Below, piece after piece: positions 11,020 to 21,865 of a stretch of 48,000 nucleotides of DNA. Position numbers and translations under genes: made by a program. Numbering within the stretch: position 1 is the first letter of the stretch; every line of letters starts with the position of its first letter. The notes below the pieces were generated by a model, which was not told the origin of the DNA, did no database searches, and saw only the letters and a program-made list of their open reading frames with translations. Location: NCBI GenBank assembly GCA_009760855.2, contig WPIO01000091.1, positions 1,283,001 through 1,331,000 on the forward strand, read 5' to 3'. The stretch comes from Cristatella mucedo (lineage: Eukaryota; Bryozoa; Phylactolaemata; Cristatellidae).

Positions 11020-11965
11020 CAAAGAATTACTGAAATACGGAGTGCCTCAGTGCTCTGTCCTTGGTCTGCTTCCATTTCACAATGTTTACTCTCCCTATTG
11101 CCGATGTGATCGCCAAGCAATATGTAGGCTTTCAATTCTATTCAGATGGTACGCAGTTGCACCCATGCTTTTATCCATCCATGCCTTACAGCATGTCAAA
11201 CTCACTCAAAACCTTTGCTGCATGTATTGCTGATATCCGTATATGGATGACAGCACACTTTCTCAAATTAGATGACGATAAAACCATCATGCTAGTTATG
11301 AGTGAACCAAGCATGACTCAAAATCGGCTCAGCCAGCATCTATCGTGAAGCATCGGAACGAAATTTTGATGTCCGGTTCCAAAGTGACTAATCATTAGAA
11401 GACCACAATAGTTCCACTGCATACTTTTAGCGACGTAGCATTGCTAAAACTCGGGCTTGCTGAGCCAGGGATATTACGTCCAAATTGGTCAATCCATTTG
11501 TGATATCCATCTCGACTTCTGAAACTCACTGCTTGCTGGTTTACCGGCCTGAGCAATAAGGCGCTTAATGTTGCTGCAGAACTCTGCAGCTAGGCTTTGC
11601 TGTCGTGAGCCTCGCATTTGTCACATCTCACACCCCACTTCTCGCCGACCTGCACCGGTTCCCAATCGAACAGCGTGTTAGCTTCTAGGTTCTGTCACTC
11701 ACTTTTAGGTCACTTCATGCTCAAGCTGCAGCCTTTCACCTATTGGAACTGCTTCCTCATCTCATGCTAGCCATCTTGGCGCCCGCTTCCTCAAACTCAA
11801 ATCGCTTAGCTATAACTCGTACGAACCTCAAATCCTTTGGATACCGCGCCTTTAGTTTACATGCTCGCCAAAACCTGGCGCGCCTTCTCGACTGACGTCA
11901 CGACAGCCCATGACGTGACGTTTAAACAGAAGCTAAACAAACGTTTTTCGCAGCATTAGGTGGGT
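11020..11965 (+). mobile_element. Non-LTR retrotransposon fragment (CR1/L2-like), copy 2
   Basis: This is a plus-strand remnant of an RT ORF. The frame at 11061-11348 contains FYSDGTQLH, a decayed form of the YADDTQLY catalytic block (the second Asp has become Gly). It is followed by a segment matching WMAANFPKLNDDKT in the copy near 26000. Further downstream, pieces of the ORF2 C-terminus appear in shifting frames: a region like the LHWLPI segment of copy 4 near 11650, and SFGYRAFS near 11835. It has many stops and no plausible activity. Confidence 0.8.
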
Positions 11966-12196
11966 CCTTGGGATTAGTCCGCTGTGTGCTTGCTTATACG
12001 TGCTGCCACTGCGTATGCTACCAATAACCATATTTATATGCTGACTCTGTGCATGTAGCCATAACTTAAACAATAACTCAACCGCAGAAGTAGGTGAAAA
12101 ACTGATACAGAAATTTATAAATTTTCATTCTAATATATTATGACCAAACGTGAATGGCATGGAATGTAGTTCGAGAATACACACCACGACCATTTT

Positions 12197-12340
12197 TCGG
12201 CGCGTTGGTTTGGCTCTGTGATTTACTCGCCCGACCAAGGTCTGGCCGAGGTCTTGGGCTCGAGCCCCGTGGCTTATGTGAAGAGGGCGTAAATGAAGAT
12301 CAAGTTCACTTAGGGCGTTATGCAAATGAATTATATATAA
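12197..12340 (+). mobile_element. tRNA-derived SINE, family A
   Basis: The A-box-like segment is TTTGGCTCTGTGATTTACTCG and the B-box-like segment is GGGCTCGAGCCCCG. Then come GCTTATGTGAAGAGGGCGT and TTCACTTAGGGCGTTATGCA. It has the same structure as 5329-5483 in the opposite orientation. Confidence 0.82.
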
Positions 12341-12344
12341 TTAT

Positions 12345-13055
12345 ATACGTGAGTGGCAGCAATGGCAACACTGAGTTCTGATTGGTTGCTCGTTTCTAGG
12401 GTAAGTCCGCTGTTTTTGTCTTTTGGCGAGCTCAGCTAGTACCTCAGCTAGTAACGTGCACTGAAACAATACAGCACCGCGTAACAAAAACAAAAGTTCA
12501 CCGAGGCGAAAGGTAAGCAGACCAAAGCAGAAGCATCTTTAGCTGAGATTTAAAAAATGCAAGGTCATCGCAGGTAGTCACTGTTGCCACAAGCGAGTTC
12601 CAAAGATTATACGAGCTGAAGGGTTAAGACCGTCATTAGGAATTTATTTTTGAATGGAATGTTTAATAAAACTAGCTATCGGAATTGTTACTCTGCATAG
12701 CACAATATATGTCTTTATCTAGTAAATGTTATTTATTATCTGCTTTAAAGCCTCATGTAGTAAAATGGACATTACAGTGGTCTCTCGTTTATCCTGGTTA
12801 ATCAGTTCTAGACTTTAACGCGAGAAGTGAATTTCCGCGAAGTAGGATTTTTTACAAATCGAATATTTTTCTAGTTAGAGCATAGAAAACCTGTTCAAGA
12901 TCCTCTAAATGCGTTTTTTAACATTATTAGAGTTATCTGGACACGAAATAATACCCCTGTAGTCACCATTACACCGGTATTACCCAATAAATTTAACAAG
13001 ATAAAAAAAGAAATATTTGACTACAAATACCATGTTATGATAATTGTACATTCAA
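12345..13055. other. Intergenic, nothing recognised
   Basis: AT-rich sequence with no credible coding exon. Confidence 0.4.
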
Positions 13056-13080
13056 TTACACACACACAAACACACACACA
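13056..13080. repeat. (AC)n microsatellite, short
   Basis: A short imperfect run of ACAC next to the 3' end of the family B SINE. It probably began as the SINE tail. Confidence 0.8.
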
Positions 13081-13084
13081 GTTC

Positions 13085-13262
13085 CTACGCACAGGGGAAA
13101 ATACTAGCTGATTTAGCAGCCTCTTTTGTATGGCGACAGAAGAGCCTCTACGGCTATCACCACCGCTTGTTTGCAGCGGCGATACAGGATCACCCGCCGA
13201 AGGATTCGAACCCACGACCTTGAGATCGAGGTCGTTAAAATCATCCTTTGCCTAGTGAGCCC
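13085..13262 (-). mobile_element. tRNA-derived SINE, family B, best-preserved head
   Basis: On the minus strand the head starts with GCGGGCTCACTAGGCAAAGG. It contains a perfect B box, GGTTCGAATCC, and a hairpin GACCTCGATCTCAAGGTC. The body and tail follow: GTAGAGGCTCTTCTGTCG, GAGGCTGCTAAATCAGCT. The perfect B box makes a tRNA origin clear. It lacks a full cloverleaf, so I do not call it a tRNA gene. Confidence 0.8.
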
Positions 13263-13269
13263 GCACTTA

Positions 13270-14320
13270 TTCAATGATGAAGCGATGAAGGTGAAGAGCT
13301 GTACTAATCGCAAACACTTGTAAGAGGAAAGATGCTTCCGATGGATAGCGTTGTAGAAGCGTGTATGAGTGAGAGAAACGAACTTGTGCGAGGCTGAGCC
13401 CATCCGTGGCCAGGATAGGAAGATAGGATAGCCATTCAGTGAGCAAGACGCTCTGATTGGCTTAATTTCACCAAACCCAATTTTCTGGAAAAATGTTCTT
13501 GCCGTCACACAATGGGTGATCGAGCGGCTGCACCTGGCGTTGAAGGGTTTGCTGGTGTGCTTGAATACATAGGCCTTCAGTCATACGTAAGGTAATTTTA
13601 AGTTTTAATTGTAATACAGGGTACATAATTGACTGAGACAACCACGCCCTCGCTGTATCATTTACACTATCTCGATCAACTTTTTCTTAACGTATTTGAA
13701 AAACCGAGGTACAGTGAAGCCGTGAAAGTCAAAGCGCGAGAACTGGCGAGGGACGACTGTATTCCACACAAACTTTGCTTTTGTGACAAGGAGTTATTTA
13801 CTTGAAATGAGCTCATTTCCGAGGAGAAATGGATAAATGCACAGCTTGCTGCTCACAATCTAGTAAAAAAGAACACCAACTGTATACAAATGTATGTGAA
13901 CTGGAATGATACAAATATAACAAGAGTTCAGAAATGTGTGGAAGTTCTAGATTTGCGGATATATACTATAAATTGCTTTCTCGGAGAAGCCCCCCAAGCG
14001 TAGTCCTCCATCATGTTTCCGTCATACTGCCCTTGCGAACGACGTTACAATTCCAGTATATCCTAATGAAAGCACTGGCCTCGCTTCTCTGAGTAAGCTC
14101 CCATATTAACAATAATAATCCATCAACATGAACATTAATGGTATGGACTTCAAGAGACTTAATGCATACATTCACATGCAACTGTCGGCATAGTTCATTA
14201 TTAGAGACTTAATCGGCTGCATGTGGTTTTCAGTTTTGTGATGGCCCAGAAAGCCGTGAGCTACTGCACTTGGTCGTTGATCCTTGAGGTCTTTCTGGTT
14301 GGGAAAGTATGGCTTTCTCT
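13270..14320. other. Intergenic, nothing recognised
   Basis: No exon with a recognisable protein and no clear repeat. Confidence 0.4.
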
Positions 14321-14321
14321 C

Positions 14322-14551
14322 CTATGCTGCGCCTGAGAAATTGAAATCAGGATCTGGTTCCTCGCTGTCGGACTTGCTGCTCTTTAACGAAGATGGTTGA
14401 ACCCTCAACTGGATCGCGACTGGGAGCTTAGGGTTGGATGTGGTACCGAATGCGATGCATGAAGGCACGTATGGATACATTATCGGAGGTGCATTTTTTC
14501 CACTTCTATTGGCTTTTATCGATATACAGTATCTTCCATTGACGGTAACTC
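14322..14551 (-). CDS. Possible terminal coding exon of an unidentified gene
   Basis: On the minus strand an acceptor-like CCTTTGCAG ends at 14552. An open frame of about 76 codons follows to a TAG at 14322. The codon use and composition look protein-like: a middle segment APPIMYPYVPSCIAFG, then an acidic tail SDSEEPDPDFNF. I do not recognise the family. The pattern is loosely reminiscent of the luminal domain of EMC10, but this is too weak to name. Upstream exons would have to lie in the 500 bases before the CISD2 polyA signal or beyond. It may be a chance open frame. Confidence 0.25.
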
Positions 14552-15081
14552 CTGCAAAGGCATTGTGGGTGCTACTCTGGAGATGATGCAAACTTCAGCC
14601 AACAGACAGCAACCTCGGGTAGCCCAGAGACAGGGAAAAACGTAGCCAAAGTCAGCCGAGTGAATCGGTGGCATGCATGCAGCATATACAAGCTTCTCGA
14701 GTTCAAGCCTAAATCGGCAGCGGGTGAGATGTTTCAGACTAACTGTGGAACTGAATTCCAGTGCAGCTAGAACCCGTGCAGCTACGAAGCAAAGCCACGA
14801 GCAGCAGCAACATGTGCCCCAACAGGCCGAGCAAGACTAGTCTGCTGAGGCTCCATAGGCAGCAGCACGTTCGACCTGTTAGGCCCACGCGGCGGTCCCC
14901 CACGTGACGGTCCCCACGTGACGAAGGCAGGGCGAATTGGAGCCAGAGATGCACTGCCCAGGCAGCAGTAGCCAAGCGTCTCGCTGGGGAGACAAGCCGA
15001 GGTGCAGAAGCGATGCGCAGTAGTACAAAGCAAATGAAGCAGCCGCTGCCACATAACAGCAAGGATGACAGAGATGCTAAA
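14552..15081. other. Spacer downstream of the CISD2-like gene
   Basis: GC-rich sequence with overlapping open frames on the minus strand that look like chance. A short direct duplication, CCCCACGTGACGGT then CCCCACGTGACGA, lies at 14897-14924. Confidence 0.4.
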
Positions 15082-15087
15082 TTTATT
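15082..15087 (-). promoter_or_regulatory. Polyadenylation signal of the CISD2-like gene
   Basis: AATAAA on the minus strand, about 190 bases past the stop codon of the CISD2-like gene. Confidence 0.7.
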
Positions 15088-15274
15088 TAACACGCTTCAG
15101 ATTGACAGTTTCATGATAAAGCAACAGGGAGCATTCGACACATTTGTCGAGGACGCAGAAAATGGCTGGCCATGAAAAATAACAGTGGTTGTGCAAAGTA
15201 ATTTTGGCTCTGCAGTCGTGGCCGAAGCTCGCGGGTTCCACCAGTGCCCGCTTTCGCCCGAAAGCGCCGTGGAT

Positions 15275-18200
15275 CTAGGCATTGGGTGCAGGTGCTTTTC
15301 TTTTCAACACGACGGGTCCCACGTTGTCACCTGTCGCCTCGTTGTGCTTATAGTGAGTTCCATCGCAGTATGGAAACTGCAGGACGAGAAAAACAACCGT
15401 AGACTAGGTGCGGGTGCACACGGCAAAAGGTGAAGCGGCGGCGATTACCAGGCGAGCGGATCTGCGTGTACCAATGTACCAATGCGTGTACCAATGCACG
15501 TGTACCAACGTGTACCAATCTACAATTTCCACTGCGCCCTACCAACAAGGGATATATTAATAATAATAATAATATAACATTTGTTATGGCGCCCTCAGAG
15601 AACCCAGTCTCTTTCTAGGCACTTTACATTTGCTGCAATGGAGGCATGATGCATAAAACAAGCAGAGCAGCCGTCCGACATTCTCCCCACAGGCATATAC
15701 TCGCACAAGCATACAGTGCTCGAGGTGAAGAGGCCTAAACTCTGCGTCGGTGCGGTTCCTTGCTCAGGCATCGTGTATCGAGGCAACGTGCCTGCCCGAG
15801 TTTGAGCCAGAGCTGAGTGGCTGAGGCACACACACCAGCATCGACTGTCAGCAGCAAACCCTACCCAGCAGAACACATGGAGGGGCCCACGTAGCTCGTG
15901 TGGCACAGAACTTCCACACTGCTGCCTGCCAAAATCGATAACGTTTCAACCACCTGCCCAACGTCTTTGACCTAATTACAAGCACACACACACATGCAAA
16001 TACATGCCCAAACACACGCACGCTCTCGCATGCACAAACACAAATGTGCACACAAACACAAATGTGCACACAAACACACATGTGCACACAAACACACATG
16101 TGCACACAAACACACATGTGCACACAAACACACATGTGCACACAAACACACATGTGCACACAAACACACATGTGCACACAAACACACATGTGCACACAAA
16201 CACACATGCGCACACAAACACACATGCGCACACAAACACACATGCGCACACAAACACACATGCGCACACAAACACACATGCGCACACAAACACACATGCG
16301 CACACAAACACACATGCGCACACAAACACACATGCCCAGTCGCACACACAGGCCCATGCACACAGGCCCATGCACACAGGCCCATGCACACAGGCCCATG
16401 CACACAGGCCCATGCACACAGGCCCATGCACACAGGCCCATGCACACAGGCCCATGCACACAGGCCCATGCACACAGGCCCATGCCCATGCCCATGCACA
16501 GGCCCATGCACACAGGCCCATGCACACAGGCCCATGCACACAGGCCCATGCACACAGGCCCATGCACACAGGCCCATGCACACAGGCCCATGCACACAGG
16601 CCCATGCACACAGGCCCATGCACACAGGCCCATGCACGCCCAGTCGCACACGTGCACACACACACATGCATGAGCATGCGATAGAGATGATGGCTACATA
16701 GACACATTACACGGTTGCACGCAAAACGGATACCAAGTCAGACTTCACAGCATCAGTAATCAGCCAGTAACCCTCAGCGCTATAGCAGATACCTTCACAG
16801 ATAACACATGTAACAGAAAGACACAGATGAAGGTACTTACAAGAACATAAGCTAAGGTGCAGAGTATCAGTGCAAGAGAGCAGGCGTGTCGAGCAGAACC
16901 TGCCCCGACATTTTGGGCCACCCTGGTTTGCCCCCCCCCCCTCCGTTAAAGTGTTCAACTTTGGCGACCGAGGTCAAGGTGTTCGAGCCCTGCGGCATAT
17001 GTGAAGTGCTTGGATAGACATTCAGTCCCCTTGAGGCACTACACAAATGAACTCTTATTTTTAAATAAATTTTTTGCAACACGAAGAGCTGCCCAATCTT
17101 CAGCCCAGGTTATTAGTGTTCCTGCTGCACGGTGCCGAGGACTTAGGCTACAGCGCCGAGGCTGCAGCGTCTGCTGCTCTATTGCATAGTAATGGTACTC
17201 ATACAGCTGCTTTGTGCAATGCCAAATCGTGTAAAAGACAAAATGGTTATACGAATAATGACCTTTAACGGTGCTACCACTCGTAGCGACGGCGTTGGAA
17301 TGAGTAGGCACTAATTTCAGCTCATTTGTGCAAGTGCTGGCGTCTGCTGATGATGCTGCTGCACGCCTAAAGGCTGAGTGCCACCAAACGAGCAAAGGGT
17401 AATTAGGCCAGCCGTAGCGACTCCTCGCCGTACAGATTTGCAGTCGCTCACTGTTCCTGCCTATAGTCACCGTGAAATTTATTGCTAGGGTGTTAGCCCA
17501 GCGATTAGATGCTTGATCTTCACGACCCAGGGTCGTGGGGTCGAGTCCTGCAGTGGGCGATCCATTATAGCCAACTGCATGCGGTGGGGGATAGCCGTTA
17601 AGGCTCTTCTGCCGCTAGACAAATTAAGCTTTTGAATCAGCTAAGCATTTGTTTAATTTTTTATTTGCGAACCTCTCTCCCCCCACTCTCACTCCCACCA
17701 TACCCTATATCACACGGGGACCCACAGTTTACCCAGGCGTGGCTACATCGAGTCAAGCCTAAGTGTACGCTACCAAAGTACCTCACTAGCTCGACGAATG
17801 CCGGCGAACGACAATAAAATAGCGAGCGCGCAGCGGTAGCGCCGAGGCCACACCGACGCGACCTTGACCTTTTATGCAAGCGCGCTGCACTGGCGGCCGG
17901 TGGCCGAAGCCGCCGCTGATATGCTTTTCGCACGCTGCCGTGGCGCGGCGTAGCGCGCGCCACGGCAGCGCGCGCCACGCGCTCGCGCGCCGCCGTGCGA
18001 GCGTCGCTGACCTTCTTCGAGCGCCAGCAGCGGCAGTACGACGTCTTCTCTCCGAGCTCTTCGATTTCGAACGTGTGGCCGACCTTGATGTTCTGCTTTT
18101 CGATGTCAGGATTAATTTGGCGCGATTTCGATACCACCTTGTAGGTCACATACGCCGTCCCGCCCACCGCGGCGAAAAATGGAACCAGTCGTGCCCAGTC

Positions 18201-18565
18201 GCCAACTACATAATCACAGAAGAAGACAGATATACGCCGCCAGCGCTGGCAGCGCGAGAGCGAGCGGACGCGCTGGAAGCTCCCGCCGTCGCTCGAAAGG
18301 TAAACGGTCGGCCTACGACATGATGCACAGCAGTGAGCACGAGTGTCAGCTGAGCGACTCAAAAGAAGCGGCGACGGCGGAGTAGCGTAGGTCGTCGTCC
18401 AAACCGCCCAGCGACGGCTGGCGCGGCGATGTGCGCGCGACCGCGACCGGCGTCGCGACCCAACCTACAGCCCAGCTTAAACCATCCTTTTACGCTGTAC
18501 GGAATAGGAACGTTGCTCAGGTAGCCTCCCAACAAGTCTTTAACGAGGTGCGCAACAATGTACAT
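15275..18565 (-). CDS. CISD2: CISD2-like CDGSH iron-sulphur protein, three exons
   Basis: Exons on the minus strand are 18565-18469, 18205-18012 and 15376-15275: 97 + 194 + 102 = 393 nt, 130 residues. Junctions are GCT|GTAGGT with GATTATGTAG|TT, and AAG|GTCAGC with CTGCAG|TTT. The frame is kept across both introns. CISD proteins are membrane-anchored [2Fe-2S] proteins of the ER or outer mitochondrial membrane, involved in calcium, iron and redox homeostasis. The N-terminus has an amphipathic segment, then [10 protein letters not shown] leading into one membrane helix (about residues 37-58). The cytosolic cluster domain has YCRCWRSKK in exon 2 and FPYCDGTH in exon 3, supplying the three Cys and one His ligands. 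[10 protein letters not shown] closes the domain. The length (human CISD2 has 135 residues) and the helix-preceding DWxRLxPF favour CISD2 over CISD1. The gene looks intact. The second donor, GTCAGC, is weak. Confidence 0.9.
15555..15655 (-). mobile_element. SINE-like family C, 3' fragment in CISD2 intron 2
   Basis: The fragment starts with a TAATAATAATAAT tail. TGGCGCCCTCAGAGAACCCA and TTTCTAGGCACTTTACATTT follow. It is a minus-strand copy of the family at 10640 and 26790. Confidence 0.75.
16036..16335. repeat. 18-bp minisatellite in CISD2 intron 2
   Basis: Tandem 18-bp units ACACAAACACACATGTGC. The early units carry ATGTGC and the later units carry ATGCGC, with a sharp switch near 16205. 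Four reading frames stay open because the period is a multiple of three; these are not genes. Confidence 0.97.
16345..16640. repeat. 14-bp minisatellite in CISD2 intron 2
   Basis: About 20 tandem units of AGGCCCATGCACAC. They are broken once, near 16482-16500, by CCCATGCCCATGCCCATG. CCCAGTCGCACAC occurs at both edges (16334 and 16638), as if it bounded the amplified block. Confidence 0.97.
16922..17075 (+). mobile_element. SINE family A, head-truncated copy
   Basis: From GGCGACCGAGGTCAAGG and TTCGAGCCCTGCGGCATATG to CCCTTGAGGCACTACACAAA with a TAAATAAAT tail. It lies in CISD2 intron 2. A run of C residues (16932-16943) directly precedes it. Confidence 0.7.
17483..17660 (+). mobile_element. 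tRNA-derived SINE, family B, in CISD2 intron 2
   Basis: The A-box-like segment is TTAGCCCAGCGATTAGATG and the B-box-like segment is GGGGTCGAGTCCTGC. The body has GTTAAGGCTCTTCTGCCG and the tail TTTTGAATCAGCTAAGC. It is sense to the plus strand and antisense to CISD2. Confidence 0.78.
17941..17995. repeat. GC-rich inverted and direct repeats beside the CISD2 exon 2 donor
   Basis: Overlapping CGCGCGCCACG and GCGCGGCG segments occur as direct and inverted copies, for example CGTAGCGCGCGCCACGGCAG and GCGCGCCACGCGCTCGCG. They end about 15 bases inside the intron from the donor at 18011. In RNA they could pair strongly. Confidence 0.6.
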
Positions 18566-19640
18566 CTCGGAAGGCGAGGAGAGGACCGGCGCGACGGGCG
18601 AAGGATGGCGGAGGCGGTCTCTTCACTACGCCTTCACAAGACCGGATGCGGCTGGACGAGGTCTCGCATCTTTCCATAATGTTCATGAGTTTTATCACAT
18701 TTTTTTATATTTAGTTGTCTGGGCATTAGCGTGGGGTGGGAACACCGTAAGCTCTTCCGTTTCCGGGAACTTGGTGGGCGGAGGGGAAGCCAGGGAGGTA
18801 GGTGGTAGCCCGAGGTGCTCGCTGAAGGTTAGCTGACGTAACAGCCTCATTTACATAGCGGCCGAGGAGCCGTGTCGGCTTTGGCCGACGCTTGCAGTGG
18901 GCAATATAAATTTGGCTGCTGTAGGACTCAGTGTTTTGAAATTCGCCTCGAAAGAAAAATGTTATAAATGCAATATCAAGTTTTTGTGACTGGCAAATTA
19001 CTGGAACATGGTAATTAAAAGTTATTTCGTAAGAGTTGTTTACACTGGAAGTAGTACTTACTACACGCTCAATAGCACGAGTTTCTGAGAATATGGAGCT
19101 AACGGAATAGTTTTTTGGATAAGTTTGTAAACAAAAGCTACGCTGCCCTAACCGGACACCAGAAAATCACTTTAAACTACGAAAAACAGTTAAATTTGGG
19201 TGCTGGGTGGCGAGGCTGTACGCTGCACACTATCTACACTAGACGATATATTTGCATTGCAGGTACCAGCAGTGCCCTCGGTATTGCCTATTGCATGCAC
19301 TTGCATTGCCAAAGTGCTTTATAGTTGCTGCGGCGACTCGTGCACTGGCCAAGTCTAGAAGGTCAAGGATGAAAAGTGTATTCTAGGCTCTTGTGTCTCA
19401 CGAGCCGAAACAGTCTGCACCATCAGCAGTTTTCTGTTTGAAGACACATCAGTAAAACTTCCCGAGAAGACGTCCATGTTTCTGAACTTGCCCTAGAATT
19501 TTCTAGGGCACGTATGCTTTCCGAAGAACCACCTGGGACTCATACGCGTTCGACAGCAGGCAATGAGGTCACATGTGCTGTCAAGTACGTCCGGAATTGC
19601 ACGCTGTTGCATTGAGGCAACCGCTTACAAATTAATCTAC
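18566..19640. other. Upstream region of the CISD2-like gene
   Basis: The first 100 bases upstream of the CISD2 ATG are GC-rich with many CpGs and no TATA box, fitting a CpG-type promoter for the minus strand. The rest, to 19640, holds nothing I recognise. Confidence 0.4.
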
Positions 19641-20108
19641 ATCTGAGTCAACAGCCAACATAGCTATGGCCGCACCTCTGTACATCGTTTCAGCTGAGGG
19701 CCTGCGACAATTGTCACTGCTACTAAAATCCCACCGCCGGATGTGACGTCGTCGGAGGCAAGAGCGCCCGAGCCACTCTGCGGCTCTAGCGTCATCTGCT
19801 GGAACGTGTTTCAACCGAAGGAAAAAGCTCGCCCATCGCCGGAAGTGGAGCTTTTGCTTGTGCACGTGACTACGCGCAGCCTCGGGACATGTACTTGGAG
19901 GGGTGCGACGTTCAACCGCACGTCACCATTTTTGCCTATGCAGGAGCTCGGATGGTCTGCCCAAATCCAGCGAAAGACGCTGAGCCACGTATACCGAGCG
20001 CCGCTCATTCCAAGCGTCAAGGCATTTAAGAGCTGCACTACGCTTTCGCTGACACTTTCGCCGTTCTTTGATGCGATTGGGTTGAGCCGTCCGACCGCTT
20101 GGGCATCC
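19641..20108. other. GC-rich unassigned segment
   Basis: A plus open frame (19743-20111) and a minus open frame (19811-20038) overlap here. Neither has a recognisable domain. The CpG-rich composition resembles a promoter or a first exon. Confidence 0.3.
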
Positions 20109-20109
20109 T

Positions 20110-20218
<109 letters not shown>

Positions 20219-20232
20219 CAGTGCTCCGTGGA

Positions 20233-20282
20233 GGAGGAGGAGGAGGAGGAGGAGGAGGAGGAGGAGGAGGAGGAGGAGGAGG
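20233..20282. repeat. (GGA)n microsatellite
   Basis: About 16 GGA units starting 17 bases after the GA array, separated by TACAGTGCTCCGTG. Both arrays have purines on the same strand. Confidence 0.98.
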
Positions 20283-20284
20283 CT

Positions 20285-21860
20285 GAGCGGCTCGCCTTCC
20301 CCTCCGCAGAGCGAGCACTTTACTTCCTGGTTCTATCGCCGACCCAAATTACTGCTGTACAGCTGCCGTTTCCTCAATGGGCATCAAAACGTTGCGATTT
20401 TGCATCTAAATTAAACAAAATGGCGTTGCCGGTTTACCTACTAAACCTCACGCAACTGCGCCGGGCCGCTTTCGTGCTATGGCCTAAAACGGCTCTCGCA
20501 GGCTTGCCAATTTAGGCACGCTGTCCCGGCACAAATGGCAGCCCAAAACATTCGAGCAGCAAATGAAGCTGCCATTTCAACAAAAGGGTGCGCGAAACCG
20601 AGATTTTTATTACTAATTATGGACAACAGTGTTGCATGTGCATCCACCGGATGTAATGCGATTGCGTTGGTGCAATCCCGTACGATTACATTAATGAACG
20701 CAAAGTTTAACAGCGGAGCTTGGATTACGAACGATGAGCAAGCCGCTGAATTAAAGCCGAGCGCTTATGAAAATGCCTCGATAAGCCGATGCTTACGAGC
20801 AGCGTGATGTATATTTACTTAAAGAGAATGCTATCTGACTTTTGACCTGACTGCTATACAAGGCGTGTGCCTAACTGCAGTAGCTTTATTGGAGCTATGA
20901 ACGGTCTGCCGGTCGGTGAGTCCTAGCGCTGTGAGCAGGTTCATTTAAGCGAGTCGGCTAGAAGTCGCCTGTCATATCAGCCGTAATATACAGGCTAGTT
21001 AGTGCTGCACTTTATCTAACGTGGTATGCTTTTAGTGCTGTGTGCAGAACAGCCTCAGCCGAACCTTGTGGCGAGTTACTTGTATTTATAACCAATGCAC
21101 TAAGGTATGCCGACAGTTGCAGAAACACGTCAGTGACGATGAGCGCTCATACCTTACCTCGTATCCGTATTGCAGATAAGTCTATTCAACAGCAGCGGAC
21201 GGTTACAGGCGTTTAACAGCGGCCATGACGAACATGGACAGCTATGCGATCTAGGGCTCAAGGCTGCTCCATTGTCAATTTCCCGAGTCTCGTTTCCTGA
21301 CTGGCCCATATCTTTGGGCGCCGGCATTTATAGCCGAGGCTATAAAGTTGCATAATCCCAGTCGCTAGTAGTAGTAATGCTCCATAATCCGGTTGGGTTA
21401 GCTTTCACAGCCATTTCAACCAATCTTAGCAAGTTGCACACATTGGGCAGCTACCCGAATGAGTATAGCCGCCTTACCACCGACCAGTTCTTATGCTACG
21501 GCCTCTGATAGCTCGGACTAGCCAGCCTACCAGATCTACAATTTTAACTCAAGGCGTCGTACATCAGTTTGTTTAACACAATAGACAGCTCATGGTTTAC
21601 TCACATTTCGTGCAATTATATGCAGACGGTACGGTCCTCCTTGCTACTCAAATGCGATGAAGCTACCAATTCTACGAAAAGCTTCAATAACCGGTATCAA
21701 ACGAAGCAGTTTCACCACCAGCCAAATTTTGTGGGCGTTCCTCGCTATAGCCTCACGATTTTGTACTGCTGCATATTTTCGGGCAGACAGCCTAAATGTA
21801 AAGGGGTCTAAAGGTTTTGGTGTTCACTTATGATTCAGACCGATGCACTCATTTGGACCA
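20285..21860. other. Intergenic, nothing recognised
   Basis: Short open frames at 20535-20807 and 21170-21355 (plus) match nothing I know. The segment at 21180-21350 recurs in inverted, diverged form at 27680-27850: both share AACAGCAGCGGAC and GTTCGTCATAGCC-type segments, so a dispersed repeat is likely. Confidence 0.45.
21172..21345 (+). repeat. Dispersed repeat, copy 1
   Basis: The plus frame starting TTCAACAGCAGCGGACGG, then CGGCCATGACGAACATGG, mirrors the minus strand of 27680-27860. Both encode a Q-SLFNSSGRLQAFNSG-like segment. The two copies share about 170 bases with moderate divergence. The family is unknown. Confidence 0.6.
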
Positions 21861-21865
21861 AACAG

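Noticed and set aside
13085-13262. Genuine tRNA gene with perfect B box
   Set aside because: No complete cloverleaf or acceptor stem. The sequence continues into the SINE body and tail shared with 10060 and 17483.
15848-16707. Six long open frames (up to 271 codons) over the minisatellites on both strands
   Set aside because: The repeat periods (18, and 3x14 bases) keep frames open in every phase. The products are pure repeats with no gene-like ends.
17661-18362. The full 233-codon minus open frame as a single-exon gene
   Set aside because: Only its middle (18012-18205) encodes CISD sequence. The ends are intron read-through, shown by splice sites and by exons 1 and 3 found separately.
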